Shown one piece after another: positions 1 through 6,025 of a DNA stretch of 6,747 bases (position 1 is the first letter of the stretch; the number at the start of each line of letters is the position of its first letter). This DNA is from an uncultured Cellvibrio sp. (lineage in GTDB: Bacteria > Pseudomonadota > Gammaproteobacteria > Pseudomonadales > Cellvibrionaceae): assembly GCA_946886255.1 (NCBI GenBank), contig CAMPIG010000269.1:1-6747 (forward strand), written 5' to 3'. The notes beneath the pieces were generated by a model. The model ran no database searches. It saw only the letters and a list, made by a program, of their open reading frames with translations, and was not told where the DNA came from. The position numbers were made by a program, and so were the translations under genes.

Positions 1-36
1 GGTTAATAGTTTATGTTTAAACATTTTATTATTCAT
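1..36 (-). CDS. Start of a divergent gene (5' fragment), probable exported protein, possibly a TonB-dependent receptor
   Basis: On the minus strand an ATG at 36-34 opens a frame that stays open to the window edge and reads MNNKMFKHKLLT. GAGGAA at 48-43 (minus-strand sense) lies 8 nt before the ATG, a good Shine-Dalgarno, so I treat this as a real start. Several basic residues followed by the first hydrophobic residues look like the n-region of a signal peptide. In glycan-utilization loci of cell-wall-degrading gammaproteobacteria, a TonB-dependent outer-membrane receptor often sits divergent from a LacI-type regulator and its glycosidases. That identity is inferred from context only. Any other exported protein would fit equally well, and nothing beyond the first 12 residues can be seen. 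Confidence 0.55.
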   Translation of the reverse strand, partial: MNNKMFKHKLLT

Positions 37-42
37 GGTTGA

Positions 43-48
43 TTCCTC
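43..48 (-). promoter_or_regulatory. Ribosome-binding site of the divergent gene
   Basis: Read on the minus strand this is GAGGAA, separated by 8 nt (counted from GAGG) from the ATG at 36-34. It is the main evidence that a gene begins at the left edge. Confidence 0.55.
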
Positions 49-442
49 GTTAATTATTGTTGCTGCTGTTACGTCCTGTTCTCTCTTATCTCCAGCTGCA
101 CATCCTGTAATTGGCTCGATCAATACATCCTGAAAACGGTACCCAGCCGCAACTGACGGTATAAAAATGCTGCCTGCGCGTATTCGCAGATGCGAACGAG
201 GTGCCCCGGCGGCGGCGGGAGAATTTCTTACGGTGTTTGCGCAGCCGGAAGGCTGGCGAGCTCGGGACTTGAATGGCCTTTACATAGCCGTCTTGTCCTA
301 TATTCGAGACACGGGGAAATATAGGAAGATGGTGACAAAGCCCTGGATGGTGGCTGAATCGTTATTGTCATCTGCTGTACTCTCGGTCTTGCTTGGCTGA
401 ATTATTCTTATCTAGTCACGCCGGCACCTTTTTGGCGCAGAA

Positions 443-457
443 ATTAGCATTGCTAAT
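443..457. promoter_or_regulatory. Perfect palindrome overlapping O1 (third half-site)
   Basis: ATTAGCA-T-TGCTAAT is a perfect 15-bp inverted repeat with a single central base. It shares its right arm with the left arm of O1, so 443-468 carries three half-sites (TTAGCA, TGCTAA, TTAGCA) in alternating orientation. This odd-centred pair does not have the spacing of O1 and O2. It may therefore be a lower-affinity alternative register or simply a consequence of AT-rich repetition. Confidence 0.35.
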
Positions 458-468
458 ACGTGTTAGCA
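451..468. promoter_or_regulatory. Putative LacI-family operator O1
   Basis: TGCTAATACGTGTTAGCA is an 18-bp dyad centred on a CpG, with 8 of 9 base pairs symmetric. The even-length dyad with a central CG is typical of LacI/GalR-family operators. It lies 123 bp before the regulator ATG and is matched at 16 of 18 positions by a second copy at 527-544. The likely ligand is the regulator encoded at 591-1604 (autoregulation and/or control of the divergent gene). The site is seen in the sequence; the assignment of the protein is inference. Confidence 0.65.
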
Positions 469-526
469 TTTAAATTATCATATGGTTATTATGAATACAA
501 GATGCCGGTTATTTTTTATTCCATAT

Positions 527-544
527 TGCAAATTCGTGTTAGCA
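527..544. promoter_or_regulatory. Putative LacI-family operator O2
   Basis: TGCAAATTCGTGTTAGCA matches O1 at 16 of 18 positions, including an identical right half (CGTGTTAGCA). Its left half is more degenerate, so only 6 of 9 pairs are symmetric. It ends 46 bp before the regulator ATG at 591, a position where bound repressor would block the regulator's own transcription. O1 and O2 start 76 bp apart, about seven helical turns, which would permit a repression loop. Confidence 0.5.
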
Positions 545-590
545 CTGGCTTAATCTAAAAACAGTCGATAAAAACTGATAAGTGAAGACT

Positions 591-1604
591 ATGGGCAAGA
601 CTATTGAAGAAATCGCTGCCGAACTCGGCATTTCCGTCACTACTGTAAGGCTGGTGTTGCTGGGCAAAGCCCGACAGTACCGGATCAGCACGAAGACAGA
701 AGAACGCGTCAGACAGTACACCGACGAGCATGGTTACCAGATCAACCACACCGCGCGCAGCTTGCGTTTACAGCGCACTGATTCGCTTGCGCTGATCGTG
801 CCGCGCCTGTCCAACCACTTTTTTGCGTTGCTGGCGGAGCTATTGGAAATTCGCTGCCGGGCGGCGGGGCTGCAACTATTTATTTCCTGTTGCTATGACG
901 ATCCCGCGACGCAATTGCAGTTAATCCAGAATTTCCGTCAGCGCAACATCGACGGATTATTTGTCGTGCCTTCCAATGCCGAAATCCCTCCCAAGGCCGC
1001 GACATTGTTTGATCAACGCATGGTGTTGCTCGATCGCGATTTTGGTTTTGCGGAATATCCCGTCGTTGTTACCGCCAATGAAACCAGCAGCGCGACACTA
1101 ACGAAAAAGCTCTACGCATTTGGGCAAACACGCAACGAAACTACACGTTTTTTATTTATCGCCGGCAACCCCGATATGCCTTCCATTGCGGGTCGTTTGC
1201 GGGGCTTTCAGCACGCATTGCACGAGCTGGAATTTCCCGCTGAGCAAATTGAGATTTGTCACGCGCCACGCAATGGTTTCACCGAAGGTGTAAATGCGAT
1301 GAGCGAATTTTTACGTCGTAACACCGAATTGCCGAGCATCCTGATCACCTCGTCAATTCCGCTGTTTGAGGGGGCCTTACATGTCTTGCGCCAGGAGCGC
1401 GGCGGCGTTCCTCCGGAGATGATACTGGCCACCTTCGATGATCACACCATGTTGGATTTTTTACCCAACCCACTGTGCTCCGTGCGTCAGGATTCTGAAT
1501 TTATGATCAACGCCGCATTCAGCGAAATGGAAAAATTAATTCAGGGCATCAAAAATCCTGAGCGACATGTGGCGGCTATGGATATTGTCAGCCGTCATAT
1601 GTAA
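591..1604 (+). CDS. LacI/GalR-family transcriptional regulator, Cra/FruR-like
   Basis: This is a DNA-binding transcription factor of 337 residues, normal for the family. An N-terminal helix-turn-helix (about residues 3-26, KTIEEIAAELGISVTTVRLV) is followed by GKARQYRIS, very close to GKAKQYRVS of E. coli Cra/FruR. A hinge (NHTARSLRLQRTDSLALIVP) then leads into a periplasmic-binding-protein-like effector domain. The C-terminal ATFDDHTMLDFL resembles ATFGDNELLDFL of Cra. The ligand is unknown; Cra itself responds to phosphorylated fructose, but here a sugar released from the target glycan is equally likely. The recognition helix starts S-V-T-T-V-R, unlike the S-Y-Q of LacI or S-R-T-T of Cra, so the operator should differ from both. 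An in-frame GTG at 582 would add three residues. I prefer ATG 591 because it fits the family N terminus, although neither start has a strong ribosome-binding site. The gene lies 56 nt upstream of the GH43 gene on the same strand. Confidence 0.9.
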   Translation: MGKTIEEIAAELGISVTTVRLVLLGKARQYRISTKTEERVRQYTDEHGYQINHTARSLRLQRTDSLALIVPRLSNHFFALLAELLEIRCRAAGLQLFISCCYDDPATQLQLIQNFRQRNIDGLFVVPSNAEIPPKAATLFDQRMVLLDRDFGFAEYPVVVTANETSSATLTKKLYAFGQTRNETTRFLFIAGNPDMPSIAGRLRGFQHALHELEFPAEQIEICHAPRNGFTEGVNAMSEFLRRNTELPSILITSSIPLFEGALHVLRQERGGVPPEMILATFDDHTMLDFLPNPLCSVRQDSEFMINAAFSEMEKLIQGIKNPERHVAAMDIVSRHM

Positions 1605-1646
1605 TTCATTTGCGTCACATTTCATAACAAAAATATTTCTACACGA

Positions 1647-1653
1647 GAGAGGA
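1647..1653 (+). promoter_or_regulatory. Ribosome-binding site of the GH43 gene
   Basis: GAGAGGA lies 7 nt before the ATG at 1661. It is the clearest Shine-Dalgarno on the plus strand of this window and fixes the GH43 start. No terminator is visible in the 56-nt gap after the regulator, so co-transcription with the regulator is possible. Confidence 0.65.
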
Positions 1654-1660
1654 AATACCC

Positions 1661-3325
1661 ATGAATCAACGACCCCTTTTATTATTCTATGCATTACTGG
1701 CGCTGCTACTCAGCGCGTGCAACAGTGCACCGCCGTCCGCTCAACACACGGCAGATAAAAATTGCACTGAGCACTTGGGTATTTCATTTTTACGTCACTG
1801 CCAAACCTGGGCAACCACCTTTGAAGGTCAACGTAAGGCGGATTTGGGTAATGGCACTTATCTAAATCCAATTGTGGCTGGCGATCATCCGGACCCGAGC
1901 ATCCTGAAAGATGACAAAGACTACTACATGGTTTTTTCCACGTTTGAATCTTACCCCGCGTTGACCATCTGGCATTCACAGGACATGATCAACTGGCAAC
2001 CCGTCGGACCGGCGCTAACCCGATATATCGGCAGCATCTGGGCGCCAGAATTGACCAAACACAACGGCCGTTACTACGTTTATATTCCCGCGAAATTGCC
2101 TGGTCATAATTCCAATTACGTGGTTTGGGCCGATGATATTCGTGGACCTTGGTCAGAGCCGATTGATCTGAATCCGGATAAAAAATATCCGGATCGCATC
2201 GATCCCGGTCATCTGGTGGGTGAAGACGGCAAGCGGTATCTATTTTTTTCCCACGGGGATTACGTGCAGCTGGCTGACGACGGTTTAAGCCTCGTCGGTG
2301 AGATGAAACACGTTTACGACGGCTGGAAATATCCCGCAGAATGGGATGTGGAAAGCTACGCACAAGAAGGACCGAAGATGTTAAAGCATGGTGATTATTT
2401 ATACATGGTCACCGCGGTCGGCGGCACCGCCGGCCCACCGACAGGTCACATGGTGATTGCTGCGCGCTCTAGATCGGTCCATGGTCCTTGGGAAAACTCA
2501 CCCAATAATCCAATTATCCGTACCGAATCTGCCGCTGAAAAATGGTGGTCGCGTGGCCATGCAACCTTAGTAGAAGGCCCCACTGCCGGTGATTGGTACA
2601 TGATGTATCACGGCTACGAAAATGGTTTTCATACCCTCGGTCGTCAGGCTCTGCTGGAACCTATCGAATGGACGGATGATGGCTGGTTTCGTTCAAAGGG
2701 TTATGACGTGGGCCAACCTATTCCCAAACCTGAAGGTGGCATCGCTGGCACTCATGGGATGCCGCTATCGGACGACTTCAGCTCCAACAAGTTTGGCGTA
2801 CAGTGGAGTTTTTTTCGCGGCGACGTCACTGAAAGCAAACGTTTGCATTATGGGAAAGATGAGCGCGGGCCTTATTTGGAATTAAGTCCAAAAGGTGATT
2901 CACCAAGTAATTCTTCCCCCATGACCTTTGTTGCCGGCGACCAGGCGTATCAATTCGAAGTCGATGTTGAATTGGAACCAGGCGCACTGGGCGGCGCCTT
3001 GTTGTTTTACAACGATAAACTCTATGCGGGTGTCGGCGTTGCGGAAAAAGGTTTTCTGTTACACCGCTACGGTATGGATCAACGTTACACCGCGCGTCCG
3101 GCGGGGAATAAATTTCGCTTGCGCGTCACCAATGACCGCCACATTTTAACCATCCACTACAGCACTGATCAGGGAAAAACCTGGCACAAATACGATACGC
3201 AGATGGAAGTCTCTGGTTATCATCACAATGTCGCCTACGGTTTTATGAGTTTGCGTCCAGCAATTTACGCTGCCGGCACCGGCAAGGTAAAGTTTCGTAA
3301 TCTGATTTATCGCGCCCTGCCCTGA
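1661..3325 (+). CDS. Glycoside hydrolase family 43 lipoprotein (beta-xylosidase / alpha-L-arabinofuranosidase type) with C-terminal beta-sandwich
   Basis: This 554-residue inverting glycosidase should remove xylosyl or arabinofuranosyl units from plant glycans. The N terminus is a lipoprotein signal with lipobox LLSAC (Cys20). Asn follows the Cys, so outer-membrane sorting by the Lol pathway is expected. The five-bladed beta-propeller runs from about residue 66 to 345. Its catalytic triad is visible by family motif: general base Asp78 in DHPDPS, pKa-modulating Asp181 in RIDPGHL, and general acid Glu236 in QEGPKM. His300 in GHATLV matches the conserved central histidine. WAPEL (127-131) is another GH43 hallmark. 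Residues from about 370 to 554 form a concanavalin-like beta-sandwich, as in the C-terminal domain of GH43 xylosidases. Two cysteines (35, 47) lie between lipobox and propeller. The neighbouring GH95 gene suggests joint debranching of xyloglucan, complex xylan or pectin side chains. Subfamily and exact substrate cannot be settled by eye; family assignment is secure. Confidence 0.92.
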   Translation: MNQRPLLLFYALLALLLSACNSAPPSAQHTADKNCTEHLGISFLRHCQTWATTFEGQRKADLGNGTYLNPIVAGDHPDPSILKDDKDYYMVFSTFESYPALTIWHSQDMINWQPVGPALTRYIGSIWAPELTKHNGRYYVYIPAKLPGHNSNYVVWADDIRGPWSEPIDLNPDKKYPDRIDPGHLVGEDGKRYLFFSHGDYVQLADDGLSLVGEMKHVYDGWKYPAEWDVESYAQEGPKMLKHGDYLYMVTAVGGTAGPPTGHMVIAARSRSVHGPWENSPNNPIIRTESAAEKWWSRGHATLVEGPTAGDWYMMYHGYENGFHTLGRQALLEPIEWTDDGWFRSKGYDVGQPIPKPEGGIAGTHGMPLSDDFSSNKFGVQWSFFRGDVTESKRLHYGKDERGPYLELSPKGDSPSNSSPMTFVAGDQAYQFEVDVELEPGALGGALLFYNDKLYAGVGVAEKGFLLHRYGMDQRYTARPAGNKFRLRVTNDRHILTIHYSTDQGKTWHKYDTQMEVSGYHHNVAYGFMSLRPAIYAAGTGKVKFRNLIYRALP

Positions 3326-3335
3326 TTTATACTTT

Positions 3336-3367
3336 GACGGCCCGCTCAGCGGGTCGTTCTTATTCTT
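3336..3367 (+). terminator. Probable Rho-independent terminator after the GH43 gene
   Basis: A stem of about ten pairs (3336-3345 with 3349-3358; two G-T wobbles, loop TCA) with a solid CCCGC/GCGGG core is followed by the T-rich TTCTTATTCTT at 3357-3367. It starts 11 nt after the GH43 stop. The T tract is interrupted, so termination may be partial. If active, it separates GH43 from GH95 transcription or lowers GH95 expression relative to GH43. Confidence 0.6.
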
Positions 3368-3452
3368 ATAATAGTTTCAAGCTGCTCGGCATATCTCTGT
3401 GCGCTGCGTATGCGGTTGTTGATAATAATTTTTTCATAACAGGGCTATCACC

Positions 3453-5954
3453 ATGTCTTCCGGTTTCGCTTTCATTTTTTCCGCATCGCGCTTGCGCCAC
3501 CTGCTATGGATCGGCGCCGTTTTGCTGATGCTTTCCTGCCAGCCTGTCAACAGGATGGATTCTCCCACTGATTTACGTTTGTGGTATACACAACCCGCGC
3601 AGAATTGGAACCAGGCTCTGCCTCTTGGTAACGGTCGCTTGGGCGCCATGGTGTTTGGAGACCCTGCCCGGGAACAGCTACAGTTAAATGAGGACACCAT
3701 TTGGGCCGGAGGTCCAAACAACAATGTTAATCCTGCGGCAGCCGATGCGATCGCAGGAGTTACCGACTTGCTGCTCGCCGGTGAGTATGAGAAGGCGCAA
3801 GCCTTGGCAGACCGAGAGATTAATTCCACTAATAACGGTATGCCCTATCAAACTCTGGGAAATTTGACACTGGCGTTTCCCGGCCATGAAGATTTCACCG
3901 ATTTTTATCGCGATCTGGATCTTGCTACGGCGGTTGCGCGGGTTCAATACCATCATAACGGTGTAACGTTTAAGCGCGAGATGTTCAGTTCGTTTACCGA
4001 CCAAGTGGTGGTTATTCGTTTGACGGCGGACCGCGCCGGACAAATTTCTACGCATATTGGTTTCAATAGTCCGCAAACACATCAGCTACATGTGGAAGAC
4101 ACGCATCTGCGCATAGAAGGCCAAGGCCATGCCCATGAAAGTGTGGAAGGTAAGATTCGGTTCACCGCTTTGATCGAACCGCAGATCAGCGGTGGGAGCT
4201 TCACACAGGCCAGTGATGGTTTGGTGATTGAAGCGGCGGATGAAGTGATTATCCGCATTGCCGTCGGCACTAACTTTACGCATTATGACGATGTGAGCGG
4301 CAACAGCTTTATTCGTGCGCGAGATTATTTGCGTCGTGCCAGCCAAAAGCCCTACGCTACCATGCGTAGTGAGCACGAACAGTTTTATCAGAAATTTTTT
4401 AACCGCGTTACGCTAGACCTCGGCACAACGCCAGCGCTACACCAGCCCACCGATCAACGCATTACCAATTTTTCTCGTCAGGATGATCCGCATCTGGCGA
4501 TGTTGTATTTTCAATATGGCCGCTATTTATTGATCTCCAGTTCGCAGCCGGGCACCCAGCCGGCAAATTTGCAAGGCATTTGGAATCCGCACACCAATCC
4601 GCCGTGGGACAGCAAATACACCGTCAATATCAACACCGAGATGAATTATTGGCCTGCCGAGGTTACCCAGCTGTCGGAGCTGCACCAGCCGCTGTTTGAC
4701 ATGCTCGAAGATCTCGCCGTAACCGGTCAGGAGAGCGCTGGAAAACTTTACGGTGCGCGCGGCTGGATGATGCATCACAACACGGATATCTGGCGGATCA
4801 CCGGGCAAGTAGATGCGCCCTTTTACGGCCAGTGGCAAACCGGCGGTGCCTGGTTGAGCCAGCATATCTGGTCGCATTATTTATATACCGGCGATAGAGA
4901 TTTTCTACGCAAGTATTATTCAGTGTTGCGCGGCGCCGCACAGTTTTTTGCTGACAGCCTGCGCGTTGATCCCAGGCATCAATGGCTGGTGGTCGTACCG
5001 TCGAACTCACCGGAAAATACTTACCGTCGTGAAGGCACACCGACGTCTATCAGTGCCGGCACCACCATGGACAATCAACTGGTATTTGATTTGTTTTCCG
5101 CTGTGATTGATGCATCAGCCGTGCTCGGCATCGACGAAAAATTCGCAACGGAATTGCAAATCAAGCGCGACCGTCTGCCACCCATGCAGATAGGTCGCTT
5201 CGGTCAGCTGCAAGAATGGTTGGAAGACTGGGATGACCCGCAGGATCATCACCGCCATGTATCGCACCTGTACGGTTTGTTTCCGAGCAACCAGATTTCT
5301 CCTTACCGCACGCCGGAATTATGCGCGGCCGCCAAAGTATCGCTGGCTCATCGCGGTGATAAATCCACCGGTTGGTCTATGGGCTGGAAGATTAATTGGT
5401 GGGCGCGCTTTCTCGACGGCAATCGTGCCTTTGATTTACTGAAAGAACAAATCAATCTCACCGAAGAAAACGAAGCGACCACCGAGAAAGGCGGCACCTA
5501 TGCGAATATGCTGGACGCCCATCCACCTTTTCAAATCGATGGTAATTTTGGTGTGACCGCTGGCATCGCTGAGATGCTGGTGCAAAGTCACGATGGTTTT
5601 ATTCACATCTTGCCAGCGCTGCCGGATGCCTGGCCAACAGGTGAAGTAACAGGCCTGGTAACGCGCGGTGGTTTTGTTGTAGATATTGCTTGGGAGGCCG
5701 GTGAATTGAGCTATCTCAAATTACATTCACCACTGGGTGGCGTTGCGCGGCTGCGTGTTCATAGCGCATTAAAAATAGATGATCTTCTGGTGGCCGCGAC
5801 CGGCAAGAATCCAAACCCTTTCTTTTCCGTTCCCGTTATTAAATCGCCACGTGAGGCTGACGATACATCTGCTCAAACATCGGCGCGTGAAGGGCAATTA
5901 TGGGATGTGGTGACAACGGCTGGCGAAGATTATGAATTCTATCGCGCGAAGTAA
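3453..5954 (+). CDS. Glycoside hydrolase family 95 alpha-L-fucosidase / alpha-L-galactosidase, probable lipoprotein
   Basis: This 833-residue inverting exo-glycosidase belongs to the family that removes alpha-1,2-L-fucose or alpha-L-galactose from glycans. A signal peptide ends at MLSC (Cys29), a slightly atypical lipobox, so lipidation is likely but not certain. The N-terminal beta-sandwich starts near residue 41 (LRLWYTQPAQNW, then LPLGNGRLGAMVFGD). The (alpha/alpha)6 barrel spans roughly 330-720 and a C-terminal beta-domain follows. Counterparts of B. bifidum AfcA catalytic residues are present: Asn392 and Asn394 in TVNINTEMNYW (AfcA N421/N423), Glu521 in SNSPENT (E566) and Asp696 in FQIDGNFG (D766). 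Thr390 replaces AfcA His419, a position linked to choosing L-galactose over L-fucose. HHRHVSHLYGLFP is also typical of the family. AGGG at 3441-3444 gives a modest ribosome-binding site 8 nt before the ATG. A 127-bp gap with a terminator-like hairpin separates it from GH43. Family is very sure; specificity is open. Confidence 0.93.
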   Translation: MSSGFAFIFSASRLRHLLWIGAVLLMLSCQPVNRMDSPTDLRLWYTQPAQNWNQALPLGNGRLGAMVFGDPAREQLQLNEDTIWAGGPNNNVNPAAADAIAGVTDLLLAGEYEKAQALADREINSTNNGMPYQTLGNLTLAFPGHEDFTDFYRDLDLATAVARVQYHHNGVTFKREMFSSFTDQVVVIRLTADRAGQISTHIGFNSPQTHQLHVEDTHLRIEGQGHAHESVEGKIRFTALIEPQISGGSFTQASDGLVIEAADEVIIRIAVGTNFTHYDDVSGNSFIRARDYLRRASQKPYATMRSEHEQFYQKFFNRVTLDLGTTPALHQPTDQRITNFSRQDDPHLAMLYFQYGRYLLISSSQPGTQPANLQGIWNPHTNPPWDSKYTVNINTEMNYWPAEVTQLSELHQPLFDMLEDLAVTGQESAGKLYGARGWMMHHNTDIWRITGQVDAPFYGQWQTGGAWLSQHIWSHYLYTGDRDFLRKYYSVLRGAAQFFADSLRVDPRHQWLVVVPSNSPENTYRREGTPTSISAGTTMDNQLVFDLFSAVIDASAVLGIDEKFATELQIKRDRLPPMQIGRFGQLQEWLEDWDDPQDHHRHVSHLYGLFPSNQISPYRTPELCAAAKVSLAHRGDKSTGWSMGWKINWWARFLDGNRAFDLLKEQINLTEENEATTEKGGTYANMLDAHPPFQIDGNFGVTAGIAEMLVQSHDGFIHILPALPDAWPTGEVTGLVTRGGFVVDIAWEAGELSYLKLHSPLGGVARLRVHSALKIDDLLVAATGKNPNPFFSVPVIKSPREADDTSAQTSAREGQLWDVVTTAGEDYEFYRAK

Positions 5955-5964
5955 TAACATACAC

Positions 5965-5990
5965 AAAAAAGCGCCGACATGGTCGGCGCT
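5965..5990 (-). terminator. Rho-independent terminator of the pectate lyase gene, lying between convergent genes
   Basis: AGCGCCGAC (5970-5978) and GTCGGCGCT (5982-5990) form a perfect 9-bp stem with a 3-base loop. In minus-strand sense the stem is followed directly by a run of six T (5970-5965), the classic intrinsic terminator. It lies about 36 nt beyond the PL3 stop. In plus-strand sense no T run follows (CAATCAGG), so termination of the GH95 transcript here would be weaker, although the hairpin could protect its 3' end. Confidence 0.85.
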
Positions 5991-6025
5991 CAATCAGGCA
6001 AATAAACAGTAGTTAACGCATTAAC

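Larger units (their letters stand above)
37..590. other. Long divergent intergenic/control region
   Basis: About 550 bp separate the minus-strand start at 36 from the regulator start at 591. I see no convincing gene here. A 77-codon open frame at 167-400 has no ribosome-binding site and an unremarkable composition. The region is mosaic: AT-rich ends flank a GC-richer centre at roughly 140-330. It contains two 18-bp LacI-type dyads (451-468, 527-544), a third overlapping palindrome (443-457), a perfect inverted repeat TTCGCA-GA-TGCGAA at 183-196, a small hairpin CAGCC-GGAA-GGCTG at 242-255, and three ACRTCCTG-like repeats at 71, 100 and 125. Promoters for both flanking genes must lie here or overlap it, but I could not place a convincing -35/-10 pair. 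Confidence 0.6.

Noticed and set aside
130..145. TGAAAACGGT as a Cra-type operator
   Set aside because: It resembles a Cra half-site but has an extra base and no matching second half. The TGCTAA-type dyads are far better candidates.
167..400. 77-codon open frame in the divergent control region
   Set aside because: There is no ribosome-binding site before the ATG at 167, no recognizable domain, and the GC-rich stretch explains the lack of stops. It is more likely chance than a gene.
424..438. GCACC-TTTTT-GGCGC as a terminator
   Set aside because: The T run is in the loop rather than after the stem, and the plus-strand stem has a mismatch, so it does not fit an intrinsic terminator.
526..556. 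TTGCAA and TAATCT as the regulator's promoter, overlapping operator O2
   Set aside because: The spacing is 19 bp and the -10 matches only 3 of 6 consensus bases. This is plausible but too weak to list.
1989..2363. Open frames antisense to GH43 and GH95
   Set aside because: They lie opposite clearly conserved catalytic domains, have no recognizable domains, and I saw no reason to call them genes.
3302..3330. CTGATTTAT repeated at 3302-3310 and 3322-3330
   Set aside because: The first copy is inside conserved GH43 coding sequence and the second overlaps its stop codon. A two-copy nine-base repeat has no evident function.
3334..3372. TTGACG plus TATAAT as a sigma-70 promoter for GH95
   Set aside because: The hexamers are 27 bp apart, far from the usual 16-18, and the first lies partly in the hairpin. 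TATAAT alone is not enough to call a promoter.
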